A DNA stretch of 64,000 nt. Origin: Roseateles puraquae. Its GTDB lineage: Bacteria; Pseudomonadota; Gammaproteobacteria; Burkholderiales; Burkholderiaceae_C. A program made the translations under genes and the position numbers. The DNA lies in contig NZ_NISI01000001.1 of NCBI RefSeq assembly GCF_002205845.1, positions 1,302,001 to 1,366,000 on the forward strand, read 5' to 3'. The notes below the pieces were generated by a model, which worked only from the letters and a program-made list of their open reading frames with translations, was not told the DNA's origin and searched no databases. Below are positions 18,260-29,866 of this stretch, piece by piece (position 1 is the first letter of the stretch; each line of letters opens with the position of its first letter).

Positions 18260-18868
18260 TCAGCGCTCTCCGGGCAACAGCCACTGCCGACGCGCGGCGA
18301 AGACGGCGTTGGGGTACTCAGCGCGCCCGCGGCTCCCGTTGTAGCGCCCCAGCGCGAGGAAGAGGTCACCCTTCTCGATGTCGAGGTAGTGGCGCAGGAT
18401 GACGCAGCCAAAGCGCAGGTTGGTCTGCATGTGAAAGAGCCGCGACGCATCGCCGTCGCCGATGGCCTTGGTCCAGAAGGGCATGACCTGCATGTAGCCA
18501 CGCGCCCCGGCCACGCTGATCGCGTACTTGCGAAAGCCGCTTTCGACCTGGATGAGCCCGAGCACCAGGCTCGGCTCCAGGCCCGCGCGCTTGGCCTCAT
18601 ACCAGACCGTCTCGAGAAACTCGATGCGGATCTGCGTTTCGGTCTTGCGCTTCTTGAGCCGCTCGCTCATCTCGCCGAGCCAGCGCAGATAGGCCATGCG
18701 CGCGTCGACCTGGCTGGCCTCGAACTTCGGCCGCGGCGGCGCGCTTTGCGCAATCGAGGCGCTGAGTGCGGAACGGATGGCGTCCGCCAGCGGCTCCTCC
18801 AGCTGGGCGCCGGCACGCGCCAGCAATGGCGCGCCCAGCAGAGCCAGCAGCAGAACCCGGCGCTTCAA
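18260..18868 (-). CDS. Lytic transglycosylase (SLT domain), TTG start overlapping proS
   Basis: 202 residues with a signal peptide ([19 protein letters not shown]) and a C-terminal SLT domain. The catalytic Glu109 lies in GLIQVESGF, followed by [12 protein letters not shown] and LGRYNGS. It cleaves murein glycan strands with formation of 1,6-anhydro ends. Translation appears to start at a TTG (18866-18868) that overlaps the proS stop codon as TTGA, implying coupled translation. The family is secure; which paralogue is not. Confidence 0.9.
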   Translation of the reverse strand: MKRRVLLLALLGAPLLARAGAQLEEPLADAIRSALSASIAQSAPPRPKFEASQVDARMAYLRWLGEMSERLKKRKTETQIRIEFLETVWYEAKRAGLEPSLVLGLIQVESGFRKYAISVAGARGYMQVMPFWTKAIGDGDASRLFHMQTNLRFGCVILRHYLDIEKGDLFLALGRYNGSRGRAEYPNAVFAARRQWLLPGER

Positions 18869-20607
18869 AGCTTGAGCTTGGCCTTCAGGTGGCTCACGAT
18901 GTCGCTGACAGCCACCTTGGTGGCGGCGTCATCACGCCGGCCCTGGTACTCGACCTGGCCTTCCTTCAGGCCACGGTCGCCCAGCACGACGCGGTGCGGC
19001 ACGCCGATGAGTTCCCAGTCGGCAAACATCGCGCCCGGACGCTCGCCGCGGTCATCCAGCAGCACGTCCACGCCCAGCGCCTTGAGCTCGCCGTAGAGCT
19101 TCTCGGCGGCCTGCTTCACGTCTTCGCTGCGATCGGCGCCGATCGGGCAGATGACCACGGTGAAGGGGGCAATCGCGTCCGGCCAGATGATGCCGCGCGC
19201 ATCATTGTTCTGCTCGATGGCCGCGCCCAGGATGCGGGTCACGCCGATGCCGTAGCAGCCCATCTCGAGCAGCTTGGGTTTGCCGTTCTCGTCCAGGAAG
19301 GTGGCGTTCATCGCGGCCGAGTACTTGGTGCCCAGGTAGAACACGTGGCCGACCTCGATGCCGCGCTGGATGGCCAGCACGCCCTTGCCGTCGGGCGAGG
19401 GGTCTCCTGCCACGACGTTGCGGATGTCGGCCACCACGTCGGGCTCGGGCAGGTCGCGGCCCCAGTTCACGCCCGTCAGGTGGAAATCCACTTCGTTGGC
19501 ACCGCAGACGAAGTCGCTCATCAGCGCCACCGTGCGGTCTGCAACGACCTTCACGTCCTTCGCGCCGATCGGGCCGAGGTAGCCGGGCTTGCAGCCGAAA
19601 CGCGACTCGATCTCGCCGACGGTGGCGAAGCGGAAGCCTGCCTTCATGCCTTCGATCTTGCCGGCCTTCACTTCATTGAGTTCATGGTCGCCGCGCACCA
19701 GCAGCAGCCAGACCTGGGTCTTGATGATGCTGCCGTGTTCGTCGAGTTCGTCGGTGGCCAGCACCAGCGACTTGACGGTCTGCGACAGCGGCAGGCCGAG
19801 CAGCGCGGCGACGTCCTCGCACGTGCTCTTGCCCGGCGTGGGCGTCTTGGCCAGCGCCTGGCCAGCTGCCGCGCGCGCGGGCAGCAGGGCCACGGCTTCA
19901 GCCAGCTCGATGTTGGCGGCGTAGTCGCTGGTGGGGCAGTAGACGATGGCGTCTTCGCCGGTCTCTGCGATCACCTGGAACTCATGCGAACGGTCACCGC
20001 CGATGGCGCCGGTGTCCGCCGCCACGGCGCGGTACTCCAGGCCGAAGCGGTCGAAGATCTTGCAGTAGGCCGCGTACATGTTTTCGTAGCTGCGCCCGGC
20101 AGCTTCCACATCGCGGTCGAAGGAATAGGCGTCCTTCATCGTGAACTCGCGGCCGCGCATCAGGCCAAAGCGGGGGCGGCGCTCGTCCCGGAACTTGGTC
20201 TGGATGTGATAGAAGTTCTTGGGCAGCTGGCGGTAGCTGCGCAGCTCCTGGCGGGCGATGTCGGTGATCACCTCTTCGCTCGTGGGCTGCACAACGAAGT
20301 CGCGGTTGTGTCGGTCCTTCACCCGCAGCAACTCGGGCCCCATCTTGTCGAAGCGGCCCGTCTCCTGCCACAGCTCGGCCGGCTGGATCACAGGCATCAG
20401 GCATTCGACGGCACCCGCTGCATCCATCTCCTCGCGGATGATTTTCTCGACCTTGCGGATGACGCGCAGGCCCATCGGCATGTAGTTGTAGATGCCGGCA
20501 CCCAGCCGCTTGATCATGCCGGCGCGCATCATCAGCTTGTGGCTGGCCACCTCGGCGTCGGCGGGCGCTTCCTTGAGGGTGGAAATGAAGAACTGGGAGG
20601 CTTTCAT
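18865..20607 (-). CDS. proS: Prolyl-tRNA synthetase
   Basis: 580 residues, the bacterial type with an inserted editing domain in the middle of the class II core. Visible motifs are [17 protein letters not shown] (motif 2), the editing-domain segment and [17 protein letters not shown] (motif 3), then a C-terminal anticodon-binding domain. The start [15 protein letters not shown] is typical. It overlaps the downstream transglycosylase and is divergent from rppH. Confidence 0.97.
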   Translation of the reverse strand: MKASQFFISTLKEAPADAEVASHKLMMRAGMIKRLGAGIYNYMPMGLRVIRKVEKIIREEMDAAGAVECLMPVIQPAELWQETGRFDKMGPELLRVKDRHNRDFVVQPTSEEVITDIARQELRSYRQLPKNFYHIQTKFRDERRPRFGLMRGREFTMKDAYSFDRDVEAAGRSYENMYAAYCKIFDRFGLEYRAVAADTGAIGGDRSHEFQVIAETGEDAIVYCPTSDYAANIELAEAVALLPARAAAGQALAKTPTPGKSTCEDVAALLGLPLSQTVKSLVLATDELDEHGSIIKTQVWLLLVRGDHELNEVKAGKIEGMKAGFRFATVGEIESRFGCKPGYLGPIGAKDVKVVADRTVALMSDFVCGANEVDFHLTGVNWGRDLPEPDVVADIRNVVAGDPSPDGKGVLAIQRGIEVGHVFYLGTKYSAAMNATFLDENGKPKLLEMGCYGIGVTRILGAAIEQNNDARGIIWPDAIAPFTVVICPIGADRSEDVKQAAEKLYGELKALGVDVLLDDRGERPGAMFADWELIGVPHRVVLGDRGLKEGQVEYQGRRDDAATKVAVSDIVSHLKAKLKL

Positions 20608-20626
20608 GGGCGGACCGGCATACGAA

Positions 20627-20646
20627 GGCCGGGTGAAAACCCGGCC
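20627..20646. repeat. Perfect 8-base-stem hairpin in the proS leader
   Basis: GGCCGGGT at 20627-20634 pairs with ACCCGGCC at 20639-20646, separated by GAAA. It lies 19 bases upstream of the proS ATG. On the minus-strand transcript the loop reads UUUC; on the plus strand it would be a GNRA tetraloop. It could be a 5' UTR structure or an operator. Confidence 0.6.
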
Positions 20647-20710
20647 GAACTCTCAACAAAACGGGGTAAATCCTGGGGTTAGCGAGGGCGCTACCGCAAC
20701 TGCGGCCCGA

Positions 20711-20719
20711 TGCAATAAT
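20711..20719 (+). promoter_or_regulatory. Extended -10 for rppH
   Basis: TGCAATAAT at 20711-20719 is a TGn-extended -10 element, 29 bases upstream of the rppH ATG. No good -35 box is visible. Confidence 0.45.
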
Positions 20720-20747
20720 CGAACCAACTAGAGATTTGAGGTTGATT

Positions 20748-21341
20748 ATGCTCGACCGTGAAGGCTTCCGCCCCAACGTCGGCATCATCCTGCTCAACCA
20801 GCGCAACGAGGTCTTCTGGGGCAAACGCATCCGGACGCACTCGTGGCAGTTCCCGCAAGGGGGCATCAAGCACGGTGAAACGCCTGAGCAGGCGATGTTC
20901 CGAGAGCTCCACGAAGAAGTGGGGCTCACGCCAGAGCATGTGCGCATCATCGCGAGAACTCGCGATTGGTTGCGCTATGAAGTGCCTGACCATTTCATCC
21001 GACGCGATGCTCGGGGGCATTACCGCGGCCAGAAGCAGATCTGGTTCCTGCTGCAGATGCTGGGCCGCGACTGCGACATGAACCTGCGCGCGACCGACCA
21101 CCCCGAGTTCGACGCCTGGCGCTGGAACGAGTACTGGGTGCCGCTGGAGGCCGTGATCGAGTTCAAGCGCGGGGTCTACGAGATGGCGCTGACCGAGCTC
21201 GCCCGCTACCTGCCGCGCATCAATCACCACAACCGCTACCTGCGCGCCGGCATGCGCCCACCGCACCGCGAGCGCCACAGCGGGCCGATGCCCCTTGAGC
21301 CGGCCGCCGCACCGCCTGACGGCGACCCGCGGCCAGACTGA
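20748..21341 (+). CDS. rppH: RNA pyrophosphohydrolase (Nudix)
   Basis: 197 residues. It removes pyrophosphate from 5'-triphosphate RNA to start mRNA decay. The Nudix box is [17 protein letters not shown] continuing to HEEVGL (about residues 37-59), preceded by WQFPQ. The family start [17 protein letters not shown] sets the ATG at 20748, with GAGG about 6 bases upstream; a TTG frame start at 20736 is less likely. It converges on proB with a nine-base gap. The proS-rppH divergent arrangement is common in betaproteobacteria. Confidence 0.95.
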   Translation: MLDREGFRPNVGIILLNQRNEVFWGKRIRTHSWQFPQGGIKHGETPEQAMFRELHEEVGLTPEHVRIIARTRDWLRYEVPDHFIRRDARGHYRGQKQIWFLLQMLGRDCDMNLRATDHPEFDAWRWNEYWVPLEAVIEFKRGVYEMALTELARYLPRINHHNRYLRAGMRPPHRERHSGPMPLEPAAAPPDGDPRPD

Positions 21342-21350
21342 AGCCGCAGC

Positions 21351-23590
<2,240 letters not shown>

Positions 23591-23603
23591 TCAGAAATGA
23601 CAA

Positions 23604-23650
23604 AGCCCCGGCGGGCCGGGGCTCAGGGAAACGGGCGACCGAATCGCCCG
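23604..23650 (-). terminator. Two hairpins between rpmA and obgE
   Basis: The first stem after rpmA (minus strand) pairs CGGGCGA (complement of 23644-23650) with TCGCCCG (complement of 23632-23638) and is followed by TTTCCC. The second pairs AGCCCCG with CGGGGCT over 23604-23623 and is followed by TTTG. They may end the ribosomal-protein message or let part of it read into obgE. Confidence 0.5.
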
Positions 23651-23662
23651 TGATGGCTGCAA

Positions 23663-23926
23663 TTAAGCGGCCAGCGGCGTGACGACGACCGTCGCGCGGT
23701 TGCTTGCACCCTTGGTGGTGAAGCTGACGTGGCCATCGACCAGCGCGAACAGCGTGTGGTCCTTGCCGATACCGACGTTCACACCGGGGTGGAACTTGGT
23801 GCCGCGCTGGCGAACGATGATCGAACCTGCGGAGATCAGTTGACCGCCGTAAGCCTTGACGCCCAGCATCTTGGGCTTGGAGTCGCGGCCGTTCCGTGTA
23901 GAACCGCCGCCCTTTTTCTGTGCCAT
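23663..23926 (-). CDS. rpmA: 50S ribosomal protein L27
   Basis: 87 residues. It begins [16 protein letters not shown], the conserved N-terminal tail that reaches the peptidyl-transferase centre, and continues with [20 protein letters not shown]. It follows rplU by 36 bases on the same strand, the usual order. Confidence 0.98.
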   Translation of the reverse strand: MAQKKGGGSTRNGRDSKPKMLGVKAYGGQLISAGSIIVRQRGTKFHPGVNVGIGKDHTLFALVDGHVSFTTKGASNRATVVVTPLAA

Positions 23927-23962
23927 GAATAGCTCCTAGAAATTAGCGAAAGAAGGGAGGGA

Positions 23963-24274
23963 TCAGCCGTTGACCGCGCTGATTTCCAGCTCGGTGTAGT
24001 TCTGGCGATGGCCTTGGCTCTTCTTGTAGTGCTTGCGACGGCGCAACTTGAAGATGCGAACCTTGTCGTGCTTGCCGTGGCTGACGACCTTGGCGCTGAC
24101 GGTAGCGCCAGCAACCAGGGGGGCGCCGACCTTCAGGCCGTCGCCGCTGCCCAGGGCCAGGACTTGGTCCAGGGTGACTTCAGCGCCAACTTCCGCGTCG
24201 AGCAGCTCGACCTTGATCTTTTCGCCAGCAGCAACCTTGTACTGCTTGCCGCCGGTTTTGATGACCGCGTACAT
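23963..24274 (-). CDS. rplU: 50S ribosomal protein L21
   Basis: 103 residues starting [19 protein letters not shown], with the conserved basic C-terminal region [17 protein letters not shown]. The frame is open far upstream, but the ATG at 24274 has a strong SD (AAAGGAAG) and is the family start. Its promoter lies about 165-195 bases upstream, giving a long leader. Confidence 0.98.
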   Translation of the reverse strand: MYAVIKTGGKQYKVAAGEKIKVELLDAEVGAEVTLDQVLALGSGDGLKVGAPLVAGATVSAKVVSHGKHDKVRIFKLRRRKHYKKSQGHRQNYTELEISAVNG

Positions 24275-24439
24275 GAAACTTCCTTTCGCACCTTGCGGTG
24301 CCTTCACCTGGCTCCAACCGCGCTGAACAAGCCAGCGCGCCGGTACCGGGCCTTTTTGTGGGTTTTCGTTGGGTTCTCGATGCTGCCAAGCCCACCCTGA
24401 CGCAAAGCCAGGGCACGGTTCAGCCGCAAAGAGCCCGCG

Positions 24440-24469
24440 AGTATACCCTGACGCTTGCCAAACCAGCAA
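24440..24469 (-). promoter_or_regulatory. Promoter of rplU-rpmA
   Basis: Minus strand: TTGCTG (24464-24469), an 18-base spacer, and TATACT (24440-24445). The predicted transcript starts near 24433, leaving an untranslated leader of about 160 bases. The leader holds a 7-base-stem hairpin (CGCGCTG/CAGCGCG) and a CCCTG/CAGGG stem. Confidence 0.65.
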
Positions 24470-24528
24470 GACGCGGAGACTGTGGGCGATCTGACCGTCG
24501 CTCGTCAGGCCCGGGCAAACGCCGTTTC

Positions 24529-24534
24529 TATAAT
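24529..24534 (+). promoter_or_regulatory. -10 box for ispB
   Basis: A perfect TATAAT at 24529-24534, 27 bases upstream of the GTG start. The -35 region is not consensus. Confidence 0.55.
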
Positions 24535-24561
24535 GAACAGATCTTTGCTTGAGAGTCCAGA

Positions 24562-25557
24562 GTGAGCGTCGAGACTGCCTCGCCCCCATCACAAGTTGCC
24601 GAGGTGCTGGCCCTGCTGGCCACCGAAATGGCCCAGGTCGATGCCGTCATCGCCCAGCGGCTGAGCTCCGACGTTGCGCTGATCGACCAGATCGCTCACT
24701 ACATCGTCCACGCGGGCGGCAAGCGCATGCGGCCCAAGCTCGTGCTGCTGTTTGCCAACGCCCTGGGGTTTGACCAAGCCGCCCGCTTCGAGCTGGCGGC
24801 GGTGGTGGAGTTCATCCACACCGCCACGCTGCTGCATGACGACGTTGTCGACGAATCATCACTGCGCCGCGGCAAGCCCACGGCCAACGCCCTGTTCGGC
24901 AATGCAGCCAGCGTGTTGGTGGGCGACTTCCTGTACTCCCGCGCGTTCCAGATGATGGTCTCGGTCGACCGCATGCGCGTGCTGGAGGTGCTGGCTGAGG
25001 CCACCAATGTCATCGCCGAAGGCGAGGTCCTGCAGTTGATGAACATGCACGACCCCGACATCACGGTCGAGAGCTATCTCCGCGTGATCCGCTTCAAGAC
25101 CGCCAAGCTCTTCGAGGCCAGCGCACGCTTGGGCGCCGTGCTGGCGAATGCCCCAGCACACGTGGAAGAGGCCTGCGCCGCCTACGGTCGCGCGCTGGGC
25201 ACCGCATTCCAGCTGATCGACGACGTGCTCGACTACGAAGGCGATGCCCACGAACTCGGCAAGAACATCGGCGACGACCTTCGCGAGGGCAAGACGACGC
25301 TGCCATTGCTCATCGCCATGGAACGCGGCACGCCCGAACAACGCGCGCTGCTTCGGCACGCCATTGAGGAAGGCGAACTCGAGAAGCTGCAGGAGATCGT
25401 CACCATCGTGCGCGCGACAGGCGCCTTGGAATCAACCCGCGAGGCGGCTCGTGCCGAGGCGCGGCACGCGGCTGACGCATTAAAGTTGCTGCCTCAGAAC
25501 AAGTGGACAGAATCTCTGCTAGAATTCGCAATTCAGTCGGTTGAGCGACATTCCTGA
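24562..25557 (+). CDS. ispB: Trans-polyprenyl (octaprenyl) diphosphate synthase
   Basis: 331 residues with a GTG start. It makes the isoprenoid side chain of ubiquinone. The first Asp-rich motif is LLHDDVVDE (from about residue 91) and the second is [10 protein letters not shown] (about 218-227), both of the E-type polyprenyl synthase family, with the GGKRMRPKL substrate-binding segment. Chain length cannot be read from sequence with certainty; octaprenyl is usual in this group. It is divergent from rplU and followed by tRNA-Pro. Confidence 0.92.
   Translation: MSVETASPPSQVAEVLALLATEMAQVDAVIAQRLSSDVALIDQIAHYIVHAGGKRMRPKLVLLFANALGFDQAARFELAAVVEFIHTATLLHDDVVDESSLRRGKPTANALFGNAASVLVGDFLYSRAFQMMVSVDRMRVLEVLAEATNVIAEGEVLQLMNMHDPDITVESYLRVIRFKTAKLFEASARLGAVLANAPAHVEEACAAYGRALGTAFQLIDDVLDYEGDAHELGKNIGDDLREGKTTLPLLIAMERGTPEQRALLRHAIEEGELEKLQEIVTIVRATGALESTREAARAEARHAADALKLLPQNKWTESLLEFAIQSVERHS
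25517..25525 (+). promoter_or_regulatory. Extended -10 for tRNA-Pro
   Basis: TGCTAGAAT at 25517-25525 is a TGn-TAGAAT element inside the last codons of ispB, 58 bases before the tRNA. The -35 region is weak. Confidence 0.45.
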
Positions 25558-25583
25558 AGCGGAAGAGAAGCCAACACAGACAT

Positions 25584-25660
25584 CGGGGTGTAGCTTAGCC
25601 TGGTAGAGCGCTACGTTCGGGACGTAGAGGCCGGAGGTTCGAATCCTCTCACCCCGACCA
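25584..25660 (+). tRNA. tRNA-Pro (CGG)
   Basis: A 77-base cloverleaf: acceptor CGGGGTG/CACCCCG, anticodon stem CTACG/CGTAG, loop TTCGGGA giving anticodon CGG, T-arm GGAGG-TTCGAAT-CCTCT, and encoded CCA. It reads CCG, a heavily used proline codon in this GC-rich DNA. Confidence 0.97.
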
Positions 25661-25692
25661 ACTATTTCACCCGGGGACCAGCCCGGGAATGC

Positions 25693-25722
25693 AAGGGCCC
25701 TCAGACGAGGGCCCTTTGCTTT
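25693..25722 (+). terminator. Intrinsic terminator after tRNA-Pro
   Basis: AAGGGCCCTC (25693-25702) pairs with GAGGGCCCTT (25707-25716) around an AGAC loop. TGCTTTT follows. The A residues on the left side allow some function for the opposite-strand regulator gene ending at 25767. Confidence 0.85.
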
Positions 25723-25766
25723 TGCTGCTCCCGGCCAAGCGAGTTGCCGGCAGTCGCGGCCGCAGT

Positions 25767-26405
25767 TCAGCCCACCGTGCGGCGCAAGGTGCTGGTGACG
25801 ATGTCCGTTCGGTTGCGCGCCCCTGTCTTGGCCAGCAGCGACTGCACATGCGTCTTCACGGTCGACAGCGCCAGCCCCAGCTGCTGCGCAATGGTCTTGT
25901 TGTCCAGTCCATTGCACAGCAAGTCCAACACCTGGGCTTCCCGCGGCGTGAACGCGACCTGCACCACGTCCTGAGCGAGCGCTGCCGCTGACAGCGGGCA
26001 TAGATGCCGCGCGCCCTGCATCACGGCACTGACGGCGCCATCCAGGTGATGCAGGTCCCCTTCCGCATGCACGCAGCCCTGCACGCCCGCGTCCAACAAT
26101 TGCCGGACTTCACGGCCACACAGACCGGTGTCCACCACGAGCACCGGCACGGTGCCCCAAGCGACGCGACCGCCACAGACGCCCAGCCGCCGGTCGGTCA
26201 CCACCAGCGCCGGCAGCTCTTCACCAGGGCTTGGCTGCGTTCCCCCTGCCACGCGCTGAACCGCGCCATGGCGGGCCAGCACCGCGGCCAATCCCTCGCC
26301 CATCAACGCATGACCGTGGGCGAGCCACAGCACCGGCCCGGCAGACGAGGACGCGGTGAACGACGGCAACGCATGAAACTGCATGCCCTCATGCTGACCA
26401 TCCAA
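25767..26405 (-). CDS. NarL/LuxR-type regulator with a degenerate receiver domain
   Basis: Up to 212 residues (TTG at 26405), or 205 from the ATG at 26384. The C-terminal LuxR-type HTH (LTF-like FTPREAQVLDLLCNGLDNKTIAQQ) is intact. The N-terminal half aligns with a receiver domain but lacks the acidic pair (HG instead of DD in LAHGHALMGEGL) and has His instead of the switch Lys (GCVHAEGD). A single Asp remains in VVTDRRLG. It is probably phosphorylation-independent. It is divergent from a canonical NarL-type regulator. No histidine kinase is nearby. Neither start has a good SD. Confidence 0.8.
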   Translation of the reverse strand: MDGQHEGMQFHALPSFTASSSAGPVLWLAHGHALMGEGLAAVLARHGAVQRVAGGTQPSPGEELPALVVTDRRLGVCGGRVAWGTVPVLVVDTGLCGREVRQLLDAGVQGCVHAEGDLHHLDGAVSAVMQGARHLCPLSAAALAQDVVQVAFTPREAQVLDLLCNGLDNKTIAQQLGLALSTVKTHVQSLLAKTGARNRTDIVTSTLRRTVG

Positions 26406-26486
26406 CCGGGCGAAGGAAACCCCAGAACGGGTACTCCGATGCGCTGGCCACCCCCTAGCTTCGCAAAACGCAGGCGGCGCGACGTC

Positions 26487-26509
26487 CCCAAGATCGTTAC
26501 ATTCTTGGG
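26487..26509. promoter_or_regulatory. Inverted repeat between two divergent regulator genes
   Basis: CCCAAGA (26487-26493) and TCTTGGG (26503-26509) form perfect 7-base arms around a 9-base spacer, in the gap between the two NarL-type genes. The layout suits an operator for a dimeric HTH protein. Confidence 0.45.
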
Positions 26510-26554
26510 CCTTCCGGCTGGCCGTATCGCCAGCGTCTTCTCAACCCGCCTTGA

Positions 26555-27184
26555 ATGTCTCCTTCCCCGTCCATCCGGCTGCTCATGGCCGACGATCACC
26601 CGCTGATGCGTGAAGGCATCGCGGCGGTGCTCGCGCGCCAGCCCGACATGACCGTCGCGGGCGAAGCTGCCAATGGCGTCGAGGCCGTGGCGCTGCACGA
26701 ACAACTACGCCCGGATGTGACCCTGATGGACCTGCAGATGCCGCGCATGGACGGTCTGCAGGCCATCACCCAGATCCGGCAGCGCAGTCCGCAGGCCCGC
26801 ATCCTGGTGCTGACGACTTACCAAGGCGATTTCCAGGCGTGGCGGGCGCTCAAGTCCGGTGCCTGTGGTTATCTCGTCAAGACCGCCATTCGCACCACGT
26901 TGGTGGATGCCATCCGCACGGCGCACGGGGGCGGTCGCTGGGTGCCGGCCGACGTCGCCGTCGACCTGGCACGCCACGCGGGCGACGAGATGCTGACCGA
27001 CCGCGAGATCGAAGTCCTGCGCCACATCGCCCAGGGCCACTCCAACAAGGAAGTGGGCGCCCTGTTGTCGGTTGCCGAGGAGACGATCAAGGCTCGGATG
27101 AAGTCCATCCTGCTCAAGCTCAATGCGCGCGACCGGACCCATGCGGTGACCATTGCCGTCCAGCGCGGGCTGATCCAGCTCTAG
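26555..27184 (+). CDS. NarL-family two-component response regulator
   Basis: 209 residues. A complete receiver domain has the acidic pair Asp13-Asp14, phosphoacceptor Asp59 (VTLMDLQMPRMDG), Thr87 and Lys109. A C-terminal LuxR-type HTH starts at LTDREIEVLRHIAQG (about residue 146). It binds DNA, presumably after phosphorylation, but no cognate kinase is in the window. It reads toward the stress operon that starts at 27390. The ATG at 26555 has no strong SD. Confidence 0.92.
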   Translation: MSPSPSIRLLMADDHPLMREGIAAVLARQPDMTVAGEAANGVEAVALHEQLRPDVTLMDLQMPRMDGLQAITQIRQRSPQARILVLTTYQGDFQAWRALKSGACGYLVKTAIRTTLVDAIRTAHGGGRWVPADVAVDLARHAGDEMLTDREIEVLRHIAQGHSNKEVGALLSVAEETIKARMKSILLKLNARDRTHAVTIAVQRGLIQL

Positions 27185-27286
27185 CACTCCGCGGCCACCG
27201 GGCCGACACCACACCACTGCATCCAGGCCTGCCGCGCAAGGCCAGGCATGCGCCTGCGCGCCTTCATGACGGTGCCGTCACAGGGC

Positions 27287-27304
27287 CTCCTCCCAAAGGA
27301 GGAG
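27287..27304 (+). repeat. Hairpin in the leader of the stress operon
   Basis: CTCCTCC (27287-27293) pairs with GGAGGAG (27298-27304) around CAAA. No T-tract follows, so termination is unlikely. The right arm is SD-like but is not followed by a suitable start codon. Confidence 0.4.
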
Positions 27305-27389
27305 ACGCAAGCCACCCCATCGGGGCTGAGACGAACAACACCTCGTTCCTAGCATCCTGACTCAACGCAACCCACGTCAGGAGCCCGAT

Positions 27390-28388
27390 ATGCACCCCGA
27401 CTCGACTGATCCCTCCGATCGCCAGCGCCGCCAAGTGCTGGCCCTGGGCGCCGGCCTCGGCACCGCGCTCGCTCTTCCCCTGGCCGCCACGCTGGTCACG
27501 CCCAGCGCAGCGCAGGCTGCCCCTTCCTCCCCCCAACCGCAAGGCATGACCATGAGCACCATCACCACCAAGGACGGCACCACGATCTTCTACAAGGACT
27601 GGGGCCCCAAGAACGCCCAGCCCATCGTCTTCCACCATGGCTGGCCGCTGTCCAGCGACGACTGGGATGCCCAGCTGCTGTACTTCGTGCAGCGAGGCTT
27701 CCGCGTCGTCGCGCACGACCGCCGTGGCCACGGCCGCTCGGCCCAGGTCAGCGAAGGCCATGACATGGACCACTACGCCGCCGACGCCTTCGCAGTCGTC
27801 GAGCACCTGAACCTGCGCAACGCCGTGCACATCGGCCACTCCACGGGTGGTGGTGAGGTTGCGCGTTATGTTGCCAAGCACGGCCAGCCGTCCGGCCGCG
27901 TCGCCAAGGCCGTGCTCGTGGCCGCCGTGCCGCCCATCATGGCCAAGACCGCCGCCTACCCCGACCACCTGCCCATCGAAGTGTTCGACGGTTTCCGCAA
28001 GGGCGTGGCCGACAACCGCGCACAGATGTTCATGGACGTGCCGGCCGGCCCGTTCTACGGCTTCAACCGCCCCGGTGTGAAGCCGCTGCCGGGTGTCATC
28101 AACAACTGGTGGCGCCAGGGCATGATGGGCAGCGCCAAGGCCCACTACGAAGGCATCAAGGCCTTCTCCGAGACCGATCAGACCGAGGACCTCAAGGCCA
28201 TCACCGTGCCCACGCTCGTGATGCACGGCGACGACGACCAGATCGTGCCGATCGCCAACTCGGCGCTCAAGGCCGTGAAGCTGCTCAAGAACGGCACGCT
28301 CAAGGTCTACAAGGGCTACTCGCACGGCATGCTGACCGTCAACGCTGACGTGCTCAACGCCGACCTGCTGGCCTTCATCAAGGGGTAA
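27390..28388 (+). CDS. Alpha/beta hydrolase, non-heme chloroperoxidase/arylesterase type, probably Tat-exported
   Basis: 332 residues. The N-terminus has a twin-arginine-like segment ([12 protein letters not shown]) and a signal region ending near AQAAP. The alpha/beta hydrolase core has the [12 protein letters not shown] oxyanion region, nucleophile Ser151 in GHSTGGGE, acid Asp near 280 (HGDDDQIVP) and His near 311 (GYSHGM). Members of this cofactor-free family hydrolyse esters and can catalyse perhydrolysis with H2O2. It is the first gene of the operon, ending 4 bases before catalase, which makes an H2O2 link plausible. A TAGCAT element 34 bases upstream may be its -10. Confidence 0.87.
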   Translation: MHPDSTDPSDRQRRQVLALGAGLGTALALPLAATLVTPSAAQAAPSSPQPQGMTMSTITTKDGTTIFYKDWGPKNAQPIVFHHGWPLSSDDWDAQLLYFVQRGFRVVAHDRRGHGRSAQVSEGHDMDHYAADAFAVVEHLNLRNAVHIGHSTGGGEVARYVAKHGQPSGRVAKAVLVAAVPPIMAKTAAYPDHLPIEVFDGFRKGVADNRAQMFMDVPAGPFYGFNRPGVKPLPGVINNWWRQGMMGSAKAHYEGIKAFSETDQTEDLKAITVPTLVMHGDDDQIVPIANSALKAVKLLKNGTLKVYKGYSHGMLTVNADVLNADLLAFIKG

Positions 28389-28392
28389 AGCC

Positions 28393-29829
28393 ATGGCCCA
28401 GCAGCGCCTGACCCACGCCAACGGCGCGCCGGTGGCGGACAACCTCAACATCCAGACCGCCGGGCCGCGCGGGCCGGCGCTGCTGCAGGACATCTGGCTG
28501 CTCGAAAAGCTCGCCCACTTCGACCGCGAGGTCATCCCCGAGCGGCGCATGCACGCCAAGGGCTCGGGGGCCTACGGCACCTTCACGGTCACGCAGGACA
28601 TCACCCGCTACACGCAGGCGGATGTGTTCTCCGAGGTCGGCAAGCAGACCGAAGTGTTCCTGCGCTTCTCCACGGTGGCTGGTGAGCGAGGCGCGGCCGA
28701 TGCCGAGCGCGACATCCGCGGCTTCGCGGTCAAGTTCTACACGCAGGAGGGCAACTGGGACCTGGTGGGCAACAACACGCCGGTGTTCTTCATGCGCGAC
28801 CCGCTGCGCTTCCCCGACCTGAACCACGCCGTCAAGCGCGACCCCTGCACCAACCTGCGCAACGCGCAGAGCAACTGGGACTTCTGGACCCTGATGCCCG
28901 AGGCGCTGCACCAGGTCACCATCCTGATGAGCGACCGCGGCCTGCCCGATGGCTACCGCTATATGCACGGCTTCGGCAGCCACACCTTCAGCTTCATCAA
29001 CGTCGAGGGTGAGCGGCACTGGGTCAAGTTCCACTTCCGCAGCCAGCAGGGTGTGCGCTGGCTGAGCGACGCGCAGGCCGAGGCGCTGATCGGCCGCGAC
29101 CGCGAGAGCGCCCAGCGCGACCTTTTCGACGCCATCGCCCGCGGAGACTTCCCGCGTTGGACGCTGTGCGTGCAGCTGATGACCGAGGCCCAGGCCGAGG
29201 CCTGCCCCTTCAACCCCTTCGACCTCACCAAGGTCTGGCCGCATGCGGAGTACCCGCTGCACGAGGTGGGCGTGCTGGAGCTCAACCGCAACCCTCAGAA
29301 CTACTTCGCGGAGGTGGAGCAGGCGGGCTTCTCGCCGGCGCACGTCGTCCCGGGCATCGGCTTCTCGCCGGACAAGATGCTGCAGGCGCGGCTCTTCAGC
29401 TACGGTGATGCGCTGCGCTACCGCCTGGGCGTGAACTTCAACCAGATCCCGGTGAACGCGCCGCGCTGCCCGGTGCACAGCTTCCACCGCGATGGCGCGA
29501 TGCGCGTGGACGGCAACCACGGCGCCACCCCCGGCTACGTGCCCAACAGCCTGGGCCTGTGGCCCGACCGCCAGCACCCGGCGGAACCGCCGCTGCCACT
29601 GGAAGGCACGGCCACGCACTGGGACCACCGCGCGGACGACGACTGCTACAGCCAGGCCGCCGCCCTCTTCCGCTTGCTGCGCGCCGACGAGCGCCAGCGC
29701 CTGTTCGACAACACCGCCCGGGCGATGCAGGGCGTGAGTCGCGAGGTGCGCGAGCGCCATGTCGAGAACTGCTGCAAGGCCGACCCCGCCTACGGCGCCG
29801 GTGTCGCCGTCGCCCTCGGCCTCATCTGA
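28393..29829 (+). CDS. Monofunctional heme catalase
   Basis: 478 residues, the size of small-subunit clade 3 catalases. It dismutes H2O2 to water and oxygen. Catalytic His54 is in [13 protein letters not shown], distal Asn127 in [12 protein letters not shown], and the proximal heme-ligand Tyr (about 337) in [14 protein letters not shown]. It has no signal peptide, so it is cytoplasmic. It lies second in the operon. No OxyR gene is visible in the window. Confidence 0.97.
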   Translation: MAQQRLTHANGAPVADNLNIQTAGPRGPALLQDIWLLEKLAHFDREVIPERRMHAKGSGAYGTFTVTQDITRYTQADVFSEVGKQTEVFLRFSTVAGERGAADAERDIRGFAVKFYTQEGNWDLVGNNTPVFFMRDPLRFPDLNHAVKRDPCTNLRNAQSNWDFWTLMPEALHQVTILMSDRGLPDGYRYMHGFGSHTFSFINVEGERHWVKFHFRSQQGVRWLSDAQAEALIGRDRESAQRDLFDAIARGDFPRWTLCVQLMTEAQAEACPFNPFDLTKVWPHAEYPLHEVGVLELNRNPQNYFAEVEQAGFSPAHVVPGIGFSPDKMLQARLFSYGDALRYRLGVNFNQIPVNAPRCPVHSFHRDGAMRVDGNHGATPGYVPNSLGLWPDRQHPAEPPLPLEGTATHWDHRADDDCYSQAAALFRLLRADERQRLFDNTARAMQGVSREVRERHVENCCKADPAYGAGVAVALGLI

Positions 29830-29866
29830 TTTCCCTCACCACTCCACCCGCCACAAGGACACTCCC

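Noticed and set aside
27287-27304. Terminator between the NarL-type regulator and the stress operon
   Set aside because: The stem is good but no T-tract follows on either strand.
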